DNA of 64,000 bases from Nereocystis luetkeana (GCA_031213475.1 JARUPZ010000024.1:5292538-5356537); one strand, 5' to 3'; positions 31,509 to 43,652 are shown, numbered from the stretch's first letter. The notes: generated by a model not told the origin, from the sequence alone. Translations and numbers: made by a program.

Positions 31509-32962
31509 ACGCAGCCTTCTCTACTGTAGGGATTGTTTGTCTTCACTCGTACGTACTTTGAGACCGTCTTGTTTTTTGGAATTGGTGTGGAAAAAATGTT
31601 TTTTTTTTCTCGCAGTGGCGGTGTGTATGGTACATATCATACGTGCTTCTCTCTACGGGACTGTCTGCGGGATCCACGAGTAAAAAAAGAAGTATAAATT
31701 TCTGCTTTTCAGCGGCAACTGATGCTGCTGTCACGACTTTTGGGAAGGAATGTTTGAAGCGGGAGTGGGATCATCTGCTCATTCGCTCACGTCTCTATTC
31801 CTGTTTGGGTCGAGAGATGTACGCTAGCGCTACGTAGCTTCCCTGCTCTTTCTCTTCCGGTGGATAGTTCTTCAGTAGCCGTGTTTATCCACGGTTTTGG
31901 GACAGCACTGCTTTGAACTATGGAGTCGAAGTAATAGTCGTGAAATGAGTGAGATCAGAACCGCATTCGTGTGGAGAATCTAGTGCGGTGGAGATCGCGA
32001 GACCGCACCATGAAGGCGTGCGTGAAAGTCGCCTGCGTGGAGAACGCCAGACGAGATAAGCGTGGGGATGGATGTCTGCCCATTGATAGTTACCGTCTGT
32101 CGGTTGGCGAAATAAAAGGAGTTAAGATCTATAAAGATCTATAATAGCTGTCTGGCCCTTGGATGGTCTTCATTATTGCAGCCGCGTTTTTGCGACAGAT
32201 AAATCGGAGTCACGTACGTACGTACGTACTTCACAAGAAAGTTGGAGCATCCTTTCGGTCGCCACATACCTTTTGGTCCCGCCAGGGTTGAGCTGTTTTA
32301 CCAAAAACCCTTTAACCCCTTTCGCAAAATGCAGCCCTGTTTGAGGGACAAATTGCGTGGAACTAGAGCCAAGTGTATTGCTCTTCACATCGCAGCACTA
32401 TGGAGATTAGGTCAAGGCGTCCTACCATGGGGGTACGAGCACATTGTATCCACACTATGTATTCATGATGTCTTCGCGATGAAACGAGCCATCCGCAACA
32501 CTACATCCACACCCCGTATTTCAGCAGGAGCCCGGGGCCAGCATCGCTGTAGCACCCGACCAGGTGGATGGACCAAGCCCAACAACAAAGAGAAACATAG
32601 CGTGTCATTACACGCGCCAGTGTCGGCGACTTTCCCAGGCGGCATTTTAGAGTTGCGGTTCGCGTATAGAACCTGTTTAGTTTATGCCAAAGCATCCATA
32701 GTAAATCCGTGGATGTGCCACAGGATAGTTAGTCCCCAGCAGACGGCCACCTATTATTCCTGACAGACGAGGCTCCTCGAATGAGGAACTCTCCACCCAG
32801 TAAGCCGAGCCTTGCAAGGCATGTATGTGCCTTATCTTTGGAATACTATACCTGCGTTCTTATTCATGGTACGTACAGGTAGACCTAAATAGTCTATTAA
32901 GGCTACGGGATTGGTCGTCGGGGTGCACTTCCGTTGTTCTCTTATGTACATCATCTCTAAAG

Positions 32963-33074
32963 CTATTACGGGGGGCCATAGTTAACAGGACCACATATTG
33001 CTAGTAAAAATGCTTAAACATATAGGTTTTTATGTATACCATAGGTCCTGTTAACTACGGTCCCCCGTGATAGT
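32963..33074 (-). mobile_element. MITE family 1, copy 7
   Basis: Left CTATTACGGGGGGCCATAGT, right CGGTCCCCCGTGATAG, centre reversed (ATATAGGTTTTTATGTATAC). Confidence 0.9.
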
Positions 33075-33928
33075 TTTTTTTTTTGATGAGGTATGTAGCT
33101 GTGGTAGAGCTTCTCAAGTACGACGTATAATGGAGCTTCGTAGTCGCAGAAAACACCTACCGTACGTGGCACGTCGAAAATAAACAAGAGAAAAAAAGGG
33201 GATGTTAATAACATCAACAAAGACTACTTATGTACGTACGGTAGCTCTAAACTCCTTCGAAGTTGGGATGGCTCTAAGCTCTATGTGGCCATCTTATTAC
33301 CCGCTGCCCATGGGGGGCGGGGGGGCGGTGAAGAATGTGGCAGGGACAGGGACTTCACACGAGAAACAACTGACGAGTGACGCGAACGTATCACGATTAA
33401 AAAATACCTGGTACCTGTTATCGATTTGCCGGTGTATGTGCATCCATGAATGTGACTACAGTATCTGCCGCTCGAAGCAGCCTGGTTGCTTTTGGTCAGA
33501 GAAGAAAGTGTGTATTATACCTGCGCGGTCGGAGAAGAAGGGCGGGCTGTATATCAGCTACCTGGTACATTTATTTCATGTTTGTGTCCGAACTGTAATA
33601 ATAATAATATTATAGTGTGAAGGAGCGAATGTGTAATGAACTGACTGATGTAGTACAGCAGCATTCTGTGGCCTCTCCTCTGTATACCAGGTATCACTCA
33701 GAGCCGACAAATGTCATTGAGGAGCATGCTACCATCAACAACCTGTAACTACAGTATGATATTGACGACCACCGTGTTAAAAATAGTAGCGGTCGACAAA
33801 AAAAAGGCCAACCCAACGAAGCAACTATTTTCAATCGCTCGTCGCGCGCCATGAAAAAGCCCCTCTACGAGTACTTACTTTTCGTACTGCTGGTACTACT
33901 GCAGCGAACAGGACAATAGCGAGTAGTT

Positions 33929-34040
33929 ACTATTACGGGGGTCCATAGTTAATAGGACCAAATATTGTTAGTAGAAATGGTTAAATATATAGGTTTTTAT
34001 GTGTACCACAGGTCCTATTAACTATGGTCCCCCGTAATAT
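33929..34040 (-). mobile_element. MITE family 1, copy 8
   Basis: Left CTATTACGGGGGTCCATAGT, right ATGGTCCCCCGTAATAT, centre reversed. Confidence 0.9.
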
Positions 34041-35488
34041 ACGGTACGTTGAATTTCCATGTATGTACCTGGTAACTGGTATTATAGTAGAATCCCATCT
34101 AGCGGAAAGGTGTAAAGGCAAAGCAAGGTCTACACTGGTACGATTAACTACCGCTAGCATAACATAAATACATACGCATGTGCACTTGGTGTATGCGCAT
34201 GTTGCTCGCCAGATTGACAGGTAGGTACTGTACGATACCTGGTACCTGCACGATACCTGGTACATGTACCTTTTTTTGGTTCTTAAGCCAGTCTCGGTGT
34301 AAAAAGTGTATCCTCGGGTCGTTTCGAGTACCTTTTTCGTTTTACAGTCGATCCCAACGGGAGTTTTGTTTCTGACAACATGACAGCATGCTGATATCTT
34401 GTGCAACACCCCCGAAGCGTTTCGTTGCGGCGTGGCTGTCAGCCTGCCACAGAGAGAGAGGCCCGTCGAGGCAAAGACGAGAAGGGAAGAGAGCAGAGAG
34501 GGGCGAATGCTTGCGGCGAGTTCAGCGACAAACATCTGTTAAAAGCAGCACTGAGCGCCGAGGCAGAATCGGCGGGGACAGCGTGCTATGTTTGAGGAAG
34601 CCCTTCGCGAATCGCAAAGAAAGGTATCCTTCTCCTCGGCAACAGAGAAAAAGCGGGGGGGGGGGAAATCGCTCGTATTCCTTCCCCACTGCGTTCCCTC
34701 CCCATCGGTGGTTGAAACTCTGTATGTACATATGGGGTACGAGGGTGTGTATAACCGTACCATGAAACAAAACGGGTACCCATGCCCCCTTGTGCAGTTG
34801 GTTCTGCTTTTTCTGGCCTGGCCTTGGGTTTAAGCGTTGTGGCTACCGGTGCAAGAGGTTCCCTGCGCGGCATCCGGGCGCAAAAAAATATATATGATTC
34901 AGCGCGGCACATGTTCTACGTATATGAAACGGCAAGGGCGCGGCGGCCAAAGTTCCTGTGTCGTCGTAGTTCCCGGTGGTTCGAGCACAGCAGTGTCAGA
35001 AGTCAGCTGCTGCGCCGACTTCCGTGTAAATTTTACCCTTCCTTTTTGTTCGAGTAGTAGTACCTGGTGTCTCTTCTCGAATTGCCATGAGTTGTCATTC
35101 CCGGTGGCCCGGAAGGGTGAACTTATTACTGGCAGGACATGCCATTCCGCGGCCGGCCGCGTAGACATATTGTAACCGAATACAGATTTCGACGAGAAGA
35201 GTCTTAAACGCTACGCTCATGCCCCGATCGGAAGGGAGAAGAACTTGATGCCCCCCACGAGTTCCTCTACTTCTCCTCGAGTTTTCCCTTCCGCAAACGG
35301 ATGGCCGGAGCCCAAACGCATGCACCGCCGGATCTCACCCGTTTCTACCATGATGACCGAACCCGACATAAATACAGTGACGACGGTCGGGATACAATTA
35401 ATTGGAGGCTGGGCAAGAAGAGAGCGCGGCGTTTGGCTTCCTATTTATGCTCTGTTGTGTGGTTTGTTATCGCGTGTGGTGGACTCTA

Positions 35489-35612
35489 GTAATACGGGGG
35501 GCCATCATAGTAAATAGGACCTATGGTGAATACAAAAACCTACCAGGTATATATTTACGTTTATTTACTAACAAGATTTCGTCCTATTTACTATGTATGG
35601 TCCCCCGTATAG
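35489..35612 (+). mobile_element. MITE family 1, copy 9, with a TACCAGGTA insertion
   Basis: Both ends intact. The centre reads AACCTACCAGGTATATATTT where other copies read CCTATATATTT: an exact 7-bp insertion (CCAGGTA) at a TA. Confidence 0.9.
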
Positions 35613-35682
35613 TTGGGGTCTCGTATCCCGCTTGCGGGAGCACATAATTCCTGTGTGTGTGCTGTATACTGTTAATACCGTA

Positions 35683-35937
35683 TCATACGAGGGTGATAAG
35701 ATAACACACCCCCCTCGGACGATTTTCACGGCTGGGTCTCTGGACAACGGGGAGGGCGTACTGAATACGACGAGCGATGGATGCGTCTATATATATATGC
35801 AACCTTCTGAACGAAATATTTCCAAAGCTACCATTTTCGTGTTGTGTGCCTGCCCATGTTTTGGAGCAAAACCGTCTCTGAAATTCGTCCCACGGGGGGG
35901 GTGTTGTCTTGATTGTACCATAATACGGTATATCAGC
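35683..35937. mobile_element. Inverted-repeat element family 2, copy 2
   Basis: Left CATACGAGGGTGATAAGATA, right GTTGTCTTGATTGTACCATA. The body has GGAGGGCGTACTGAATACGA and CCGTCTCTGAAATTCGTCCC, aligning with 29967-30217. Confidence 0.75.
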
Positions 35938-36625
35938 TGCCGTGGCAGGCTGTACGTGGCGTGGCAGGCTGTGGTGGTGATGCGCTTTTTCTCCCCTCCG
36001 TTGTTGTGATGTTGTGATGGAATTCTCTGGGAATGGCCGTTTCGGATCTCGTCTGTTCGATTCCGCATTTATTTGAACCGGTATATATGTGTCCGCGCGT
36101 TTTTTTACAGCCGACTTTTTTTTACGTATAAAAAAATGTTGTGGTCGTGTGTCGTTGTGTCGTTTTTTTTTTCCGTCCATCGCCGATCGTACCACGTACA
36201 GTATACTACACAGCGAGCACCAGGAACGCTATGATAGTATCTAAGCTACTTGTACACTGTAACTGAAGTACAAAAAAAAACATTTTTTTCTGCTATTAAT
36301 AATATTATACTGTTATTTTTGCGTGTAGATAGAGCTGCTGTCACTGCTATTGCTGTACCAGGTATAGAGTACTGCCATCGTACTTCGTACATATTTTCCC
36401 CATTTATTTGATACTGGTACAGCAGTACAATGTAGCACTACAGCAATACACAACTGTAGTGCACAGAACACAGTACGCAGTGCTTACGGTTACGAATACC
36501 CCTCTCCCACCACCGCCACCACCACCGTTACTGCTGTTACTGCTGTCACTGCTGCTGCTGCTGCTGCGGCGGCTGCTGTTGCTGCTGCGGCTGCTGTTGC
36601 TGCTGCTGCAGGCTTCCCCAGCGAG

Positions 36626-39600
36626 ATGGTTGTTCCTGTGGTGCCGATCCTAGCGGGGGCCCTGACGATCGTGATCACGGATTTGGTTATCTCGCTGGGT
36701 GCCACCAACGTCGTATCGGCCAACGTGGTCGGCACTCTGTGGGAACGGATCCGCCGGCGCTCTTCTACGAAAAAGTCCACCGACCCCGCTGATGATGGCG
36801 ATGACGATCAGGTGCGGCTTGGCGTCGTGTTCGATTCACTGCGACATGTCTACCTGGGTTCAACTATAATGTATAGTACAGCGTAATAACTCTATACAAC
36901 CAGGTACGCGACATCGGCAGTCAATAATTTCAGGCTACCTCGTACCGGTTAGTTTTCTCAAATGATCATGAACATTGTCCTGTTGACCCGGGTGTCATCC
37001 AGGAGAGTCACTGGCATATCTCCTTTTACAAGGAAATACATATTATACCAGGTAGGTGCCAGGTATTACCAGGTATAGAATACGCGCGAACGGCTTACTA
37101 TGGCCCCCCGTAACTATTTAATCAGTCGAACTCACAGCTGACGTATTTTATAATTTTATCAAATAAATGTACAGCTACATATAGATGAACATTTGTGCTC
37201 AGCAGCGAGGAACGCCACTCTGTATCCTGCACAACAGGCTTCAAGAGCCTACGCTCAACGTTAGATTATTGTCACAATCAGCCGGCGGGTTTTAGTAACA
37301 ACCAAACTACTGTAGGAATTTCTCAACTGCTGTCGCGTGCTGCCACAGGCGCCACCAACTGTATACCGAACTGCCGTTTGTATCATAATAACGATGGACA
37401 CACCTTGGATCATCGCTTTCCACATGAAAGTGTTCAGAACTTTCAGGGCAGACATATTCCTGATCTGTATGAGTTGTATGATTTGTATGATCTGTATGAT
37501 CTGTATGATCTGGCTCACCATGTTGCTGGGTGGGAGCCGCATAATCCGCATGATCTATTGCCAGCACAGGTTTCCTGGGTTGGATCTGTACTCTGCAGAT
37601 CCTGCACAACTACGGCAGGCGAGGAACTGCTGTATATGATCTATCTGTATATAGTAAAACCGTTTTACGTTGAGGGTCAGGGGTGCACGACAGGAAGACG
37701 AAACGGCGCAGCACACTCCTGAAACAGTCAAAATTACTACCAGGTATCAATACGACAAAAAGAAAGGCGAACCGACTAAACTTCGGTGGGATTTCCGGAC
37801 GAAAGTACGTACTCGTACGAAAGACAAGTTTTTGTTTTTTCGCTTTTTTTCATTCGGCTTTACAGCGGTATCCCCCCCCCCACCCCCCCCTCTTGCCTGG
37901 GTCTCGAAAAGGGGTATATATATAGTGGGGTGTCGGATTATTTTTCCGCGTGCGTCCCTATGAGGGTACATGTACAGTGTTATTATTTATCTTGCCCTCC
38001 GACAATGACATTGTGCAGCATGATCTTCAACATTGATCACTCATAGCTTTCCCGAAAGAAGAAAACCTCGGAAACAAAGGGAAACCCATGCACCAAGTGT
38101 ACCTCCCTTCTGTGCCAACTTTAGGCTTGTCTACTCCATTTTCTGTCCTTGCTCCTTCCTTCTCATTACGTTATATTCCTAAATCCTAAGCTGTACGTAG
38201 TATATGTACAGCTGTAGTATGGTGTCCCACCGGGGTCCGTGGTGCACCCCACGGGAACCCGTGGGATGTCCCACCGGAAGCCACGGTGTGCCGCGGGCTT
38301 TAAACATGAGGTCGTGGGATCCCGCGGATCCCCACGAGTACCCGCGGGATCCGATGGCATCCTGTGGGATATGCTATACCGCGGTATCCCACGGATAGAA
38401 GCATGCATCCCGCGGGAATTCCCAATATATTTCCCTTTATACTCCACACGGGAAGCCCCGCGGGATTTCCCACGGCAACCTAAGAGATTGTCGAGGGTGC
38501 AAGTTCGTCGTAGCCACAGGATGCCGCGCGGGACCAATTCCCTTGGCCTGTATGTTTGGTCGATGTAGTACCCCTGTAGCTCAGCAGGTAACACCTTTAC
38601 ATTGACGTCGTCGAGGGTACGGGGGTTCGAATTTCACTTCGAACCTTTCTTTTTGGTTAAAACCGCCTGCGCGTGGGTCCCGAAAAATATATCTCCCTGG
38701 TTCCCCAGGTATTGAACCGAAGCGGGTATATATATGTCAACGTACGGTCGTATACGCTACCGTTACAAGCCCCAAATATCCCGCCGTTCAGATGGGGAGA
38801 GAGTGGTATAAGGATTTCACCCTGGGCTGATTATCGATCGATCGTTTACCGCTATAGCTCAGTAGATAACACCTCCACAAGGAACCGTGGCAGTTGCGGG
38901 ATCTGGTCCATGGTTTAGCGTAGGCCCCCGCGGGTTTCCGCGGGAACCCCCTCTTCAACCGCGGGTTCTCGTGAACCACCGCGGGTTATCGTGGAAATTC
39001 CATGGTGAACCACGAATGTCCCGCTTGAGAACAGTGGTTTCCCGGGAGTTCTCTCACGTGAATTCCGGGATCTGGTTCATCGCTCACGAGCCCCGAGGGG
39101 GTGTTCTCAACATAGATACTGCGGTATTGCTCCTGTATGCAAGACTGCGGATGGCTACTACTGTATGCACCAGGTACGTATTAGCACAACACAGCAGTGG
39201 TGATAATCCATGCTGCATTTCGTATTACGGGGGATCACAGTCAATAGGACCTATGGTATACATAAAAACCTAATTATTTGACCATTTTTACTGACAATAT
39301 TTGGTCCTGTTAACTATGGTCCACCGTATTAGTATGTCGAAAAAGGTGTGCAATATGACAGATATGGGCACCCTTGAGCAAGAAAAAGGGCCAAACTGCG
39401 TGATACCCAGGCATGGGCGACTACCGTAACAACGGTAGTAAGTGCCCCCCGAGGCGTTTCGATTCGTACTCGCGTGTACAGTCACCCTAGGGCGTTTACT
39501 GTGTGGCCGGGGCGTTTTCTGGAATCGAATGACGGGCCTTTTTGCCCCCCCCCCCGAGGCGAAAGCAAAAACAAAAAACAGAAAAAACACACACACGGTT

Positions 39601-39961
39601 CTCACACATGGCGGGGCGAATGCCCTAGATTTGGCACGTGAGAAACGATGTACCGTACATGTAGTGGTGGGGCGTTTGCGGTTACAAGTAGCTTGCGCGC
39701 TAAGTACGATATGGGCTTTTGACCCAGGAGCGCTGGCGGGGGGTTGGACTTGATGTTGGAGCGGATCATGTTTTTTTTAATCAAATTAAATGTTGACTGA
39801 ACGTTTGCCTCATCGATAAAACCTAACCTGGGCCATTTCTTTAGCTGGTCATCAGCAAGAAGCGAGCCCGTCATCATCGCGTGAACATCACCACGGACGA
39901 GCTGATGCGCACGCCAAATACCAGTGCACGATGGTACGAACCCGTTCGAGTGGCTGGTTGA
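36626..39961 (+). CDS. Candidate two-exon gene for a 100-residue single-span membrane protein
   Basis: Exon 1 (36626-36811) starts at an ATG and encodes VVPVVPILAGALTIVITDLV, a long hydrophobic segment, then a basic RRRSSTKK and an acidic ADDGDDDQ, ending at CAG|GTGCGG in phase 0. Exon 2 (39845-39961) follows TTTCTTTAG|CTG in phase 0 and encodes LVISKKRARHHRVNITTDEL to a stop. Together 62 + 38 residues. The composition looks coding and the phases match. The ~3-kb intron, the lack of any recognised family and a possible upstream exon (acceptor CTGCTGCAG at 36611) make this tentative. Confidence 0.35.
37096..37115. mobile_element. MITE family 1, terminal fragment
   Basis: Only the end motif TTACTATGGCCCCCCGTAAC remains. 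Confidence 0.6.
37466..37513. repeat. 9-bp TGTATGATC tandem repeat
   Basis: Five units of TGTATGATC/TTGTATGA, a relative of the GATC-rich 9-mers at 24369. Confidence 0.85.
37559..37650 (+). repeat. Dispersed GGGTTGGATCTG repeat, copy 2
   Basis: GTTTCCTGGGTTGGATCTGT, CTGCAGATCCTGCACAAC, GGCAGGCGAGGAACTGCTGT, in the same order as at 6298. Confidence 0.7.
38572..38645 (+). repeat. tRNA-like segment (A and B boxes)
   Basis: CCTGTAGCTCAGCAGGTAAC matches a D-arm/A-box and GGGGGTTCGAATTTC matches a T-loop/B-box at about the right distance. The acceptor and T stems do not pair well, so it is a tRNA-derived repeat or pseudogene rather than a working tRNA. Confidence 0.4.
38848..38915 (+). repeat. 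Second tRNA-like segment, A box only
   Basis: CCGCTATAGCTCAGTAGATA and AACACCTCCACAAGG resemble the segment at 38572. The B box is lost. Confidence 0.3.
39221..39333 (+). mobile_element. MITE family 1, copy 10
   Basis: Left GTATTACGGGGGATCACAGT, right ATGGTCCACCGTATTAG, centre as in copy 1. Confidence 0.9.
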
Positions 39962-40960
39962 CGCCAAGCAATAATTTCAGCAGGCAGCACGTCTGGTCAT
40001 CTGTCCTCGGCTGGTCATGTGTGTGTTGCTGTTGCGCAGCACATACACCTACCAGGTACCTACCCATACGCCAACATTCCTATGTAAATCACGCGCTTGC
40101 GTGCTTCGGAAACAGAGCTCCATCCCCCTCGCCCAAACGGCCTGCTACTATAGCTCCTTCCCGGGGGCGTTCACCTCAAAAAAACAAGCGGGGGGGGGGG
40201 GGCTTTCCTGTGTGACCGGAGCGTTTTTCGCGTTTTTGTTTATCGAGGCGATGTTTACCCCGGTTTATCCTCGTTTTCGCTAAAAAGTAGCGCCCCGGGG
40301 CGTTTCCTCCGAGCGAGGCGTGTATCAGCACAAACACGGTACATACGAGTAGCACTTCATACCTGGGTATTCGGGGCCCGGCGGGTACCTGATGTCTTCC
40401 CACCCTTCTTGTTTCTTCTTGTTTTTCCCCTCCCACTTACTATCATCTTCGCCCTTGTTTCCCTGTCTCTCCGTTCTAGTAATAATCGTAACTCGTGCTC
40501 GGGGTCATCTATAGCAGTAGGCTTCGCGCCTTGCATTTTTATCGCGAGAAGACTTCGGCCCTTGCTTCCGTCGTCGACTCGCTGGAGCCTCGGGGATGGC
40601 AGCATCTCGTCCCCCTAATCGCGTGGACGGGTCCGTTTTTCCTACCAAATCTCCTGCGAAAGAAATGCTCTCTCTCTCTAAAATTCAAAGTACTATTAAT
40701 AATATAAAAAAATAAAACAATGCTCGTGCTGTACCGGTGCCCCCGTCTTGGGTATTATTACGGTACGTACAATACCTGGCATGTACCTCATTTGCCAAAT
40801 ACCCGGGTACTCGCGAGTATTGCACGATCCTGTGCTACCCGTCACGAGTACCACACCATACCCGACGGGGTATTTGGCCCCCGTGCACCCGGTTATAAAT
40901 GGTTAGCCCTGGAATCCAGACCGGTCATCCCCTAAATATCCAAGGCTTATCACGGTATTT
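39962..40960. other. Non-coding, GGGGCGTTT-type words
   Basis: No gene seen. GGGGCGTTT/GGGCGTTT words recur here and at 39450-39680. A block at 40490-40600 (GCGAGAAGACTTCGGCCC, CGTCGACTCGCTGGAG) recurs at 5575-5640 and 55465-55520, so it is another dispersed repeat. Confidence 0.5.
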
Positions 40961-42700
40961 ACGGGGGATGGGAACGATGGTAGCGGCGTGACGGGACGGT
41001 ATAGCCGTCGTGAAAATGGTCCCGTCGATCCGTACCGTCCCGTCGACAATTTATCTGACCGTCGTCACTTACCGTTCCGCCCCGTCGGAAAAACCTCTCC
41101 CGTTGCTCTTTACCGTCCCGTCCCGCCGATATAATCTCTCAGGTTGGAAATTTCCGTCCCGTCCCGTCGCGACGCAATAAATTGATCGTCCCGCCCCGCC
41201 ATCAAAAACTGCAACGTTGTCACATACCGTCCCCTCCCACAGACATAATTTAGCTATTTCCGTCTAAGATAAATTGGCGCCCGTCGTCTGTTCCCGTCAA
41301 TTCCCACCAAGAAATTACGAAATTACGAAATTTCGAGTTGTACAACCATGAAATAGGATTTACTTTTTTTTTTCTTTGGCGGAAGCTGTGCTGGTATTGA
41401 TGTATATATATATTTAATTGATGAAAGTAAAAAATACGAATTACGAATGGTGTGATTTTATTGATTCAATGTTTTCATGAATCTTCATATATAATTTTTC
41501 CACGCGTAACACCAACCACCAGCCACTAGCTGGCGAACACACGGACACAGACCACCCCACTCACGGCCGCCAGTAGTACAGTGATCGAAACGGACGCCAC
41601 GGATGCCCATCTCGGGGGCGGGGTCGACCGGCCAGCAGCGGCACCAGCATCACCACCGCTGGCGCCACCACCTCCACCAACCACCACCTCTGCCTCCAAT
41701 ACCAATCAGCAACACAGCGCTAGTACAGCCATCAGAACAACCACCGGCTGGCACCGCAGCAGCGCCTGGGGCAGGGGTGGGAAGGGACCAGAAGACGTCG
41801 CCCGTGTGGCGACACTTCTCGGAGTTTTGAGCCGCCTGTCGGGAAGAAAAACGTGTCAAGTGCGCGGTGGTTACAGAGTTACCTGCCTCGGGACGGCTTC
41901 CTTCCTCGCAGCCAGCGGTGCGGGAAACTCTTCACGTACAACCCCGCCGACCCTGCAGCGGGAAAGAAAAGCTGCGGGACACAAGCGGTCTGCTGAACCA
42001 TCCCAAAGAGCACCACACCCCCTGAGTACAAGACGGCGATCGAGGCCAACCGTCTGTCGACATCCACCAGGAAGAAGCGTGCCGTCCCGTCCCGTCGTCG
42101 ATTTTTTCTTCTACCGTCTCGACCCGTCTCGGCCAAACTCCCGTTGCGCTGTACCGTCCCGTCACGAAATACCGTACGTACTGTCCTATCCCGCCGTGAA
42201 AAAGTTATGCGTAGCACTTTACCGTCTCGCTCTGCCGAGGGGAAAACATATCTACCGTCCCATCTCGAGTGACAAGCTAGTCCATTTGTTTTTACCGTCC
42301 CGTCCCGTCCCGTCGCTAAAAACAACCCGTTGTACTGAACCGTCCCGTCCCGTCGTGAAAATCTGCCCAGTTGAATTTTACCGTCCCGTCCCGCCGAGAA
42401 AATGTTCACCCACTGTCCCGTCCCGTCCAGCCGCGCCAACTTTTTATGTCCTCATTTTTCCGTCCCTTAACGCTTTCATTTTTTTCCCACCAAACAGGTT
42501 AAAATTGCCCCGTCCCGTCCCGTCACGGTTCTCAGTCACTGTAATATTATGCCTTGTAACTGACGTCTCCGGAGGCAGAATTTTCCCGCAACAACTGCAG
42601 AAACCCCTCCGAAATAATTTCAAAGATTGACGCGGTAAATCGCCGGGACGGTACTATCGGTAAGGCCGTGACGGGACGGGATGCCAATTTCGCCCCGTGT
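40960..42700 (+). mobile_element. Degenerate hAT-like (BED-finger) element flanked by CCGTCCCGTC arrays
   Basis: A BED-finger transposase relic (41581-42075) lies between two arrays of CCGTCCCGTCCCGTC words (about 40990-41300 and 42070-42500). GGCGTGACGGGACGGTA near 40985 and GGCCGTGACGGGACGGGA near 42664 mark similar outer edges. Subterminal short-motif arrays are common in hAT transposons. The exact ends are not proven. Confidence 0.5.
41581..42075 (+). pseudogene. BED-type zinc finger transposase fragment, frame-broken
   Basis: In order along the + strand, but alternating between two reading frames: KTSPVWRHFSEF, then RCGKLFTYNPADPAAGKK, then KLRDTSGLLNHPKEHH, then PPEYKTAIEANRLS. This is the W-hF, Cys, LxNHLKxHH layout of BED fingers, found at the N-terminus of hAT transposases and related host proteins. 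A stop follows SEF and at least two frameshifts occur, so it is dead. The 350-codon open frame starting at 41581 runs through it into the repeat array and is not a gene. Confidence 0.65.
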
Positions 42701-43264
42701 TTTTCTTTCCCGTCCCGTCTCATCCCATCCATCCCCGTCAGTGAAAACGTTTCTCGCCCTAAACTGCCCTCCCTTCCCGCCACCGTAAGAACTCCCGCCG
42801 TGAATGACCGCCTCTTTCCGTCGGTATGGAATATTTCCCGCAGGAAATTGCCACCCCCTTCCCGCAGGGGGTGCGCGACAAGAAGAGAAAAGTACCTAAA
42901 ATACCTAGCTGCACCCCTTCGCAGTGTCAAAATGAAGAACGGACCAGTGTCAAAATTGTTTTTTTTTCTGGGCAAAATGACGAGAAGCGAGTTTTTTTTT
43001 CGGATTTGTATTTTCTCCCCCCCCCCCTTATCTGGGTCTCGACAACGAGGGCAGTGGGATGTCGGGGATTGCTTGTTCCGTGGACTCCTTGCTTCCCCTC
43101 GAGATTAACATTTCCCACCCCGAAATCATCATCCCTTTCCGTCAAGAATACGCGTCCCGCCCGGCCAGGCACCGGGTATAGTCCAGCAGCTCTTCCGAGG
43201 CACCTGCCTACGAGATCAGCAGACTTCTCGTCCGTTTCCGGCCACAGACTCAACCAACCATAAT

Positions 43265-43375
43265 ATTTGCGGGGGACCATATTAAACAGGACCTACGGTA
43301 CACACCAAAATGTGTATACTTCTCTATTTTTACCAACAAATGTTTGGTCCTATTTACTATGCCCATCTGGGCGGG
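43265..43375 (+). mobile_element. MITE family 1, copy 11, right end lost
   Basis: Left GCGGGGGACCATATTAAACA and the conserved centre are present; the right end degrades into unrelated sequence after TATTTACTATGCCC. Confidence 0.8.
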
Positions 43376-43531
43376 GGCGAAAACACACGAGGCTGGCGGT
43401 GGTTTCCGGTGGACCTTGGCGCATGTTGACCCTCCCACTGCCTCCGGCGACACTGCCACACACAGCCGGCACAAAACAAGCCGGCGGCGAAGGCGCGCAT
43501 GACGCACAGCAGCTTGTGCACAAGGGACGGC

Positions 43532-43652
43532 CCCAGTACGTAGGACCTACGGTCCACACAAAAACCTACCAGTATGCATTTACCTATTTTTGCTGACAGT
43601 ATTTGGTCCTATTTACTACCAGGTACAGTATGCCCCCCCCCCGCAATAACTG
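43532..43652 (+). mobile_element. MITE family 1, copy 12, left end lost, with a TACCAGGTA insertion
   Basis: Recognisable from AGGACCTACGG onward. TATTTACTACCAGGTACAGT carries the 7-bp insertion inside the right inverted repeat. Confidence 0.8.

Larger units (their letters stand above)
31509..36611. other. Intergenic region with MITEs, no gene recognised
   Basis: It holds MITE copies 7, 8 and 9, a family-2 element and many TACCAGGTA sites. The longest open frame (32242-32763, 173 codons) shows no family motif. A tiny candidate start exon (34588-34623, MFEEALRESQRK before GTATCC) cannot be linked in phase to the next candidate exon. Confidence 0.6.
38220..39060. repeat. Dense CCCGCGGG/CCCACGGG palindrome block
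   Basis: Two clusters (38225-38540 and 38925-39060) of short, nearly palindromic words such as CCCGCGGGA, CCCACGG and CCGCGGGTT, repeated every 10-25 bases. Two tRNA-like segments lie between and beside them. Confidence 0.8.

Noticed and set aside
32242..32763. 173-codon open frame
   Set aside because: No motif, no clear splice sites, and unremarkable composition. I considered a retrotransposon fragment on either strand but found no reverse transcriptase, integrase or RNase H motif.
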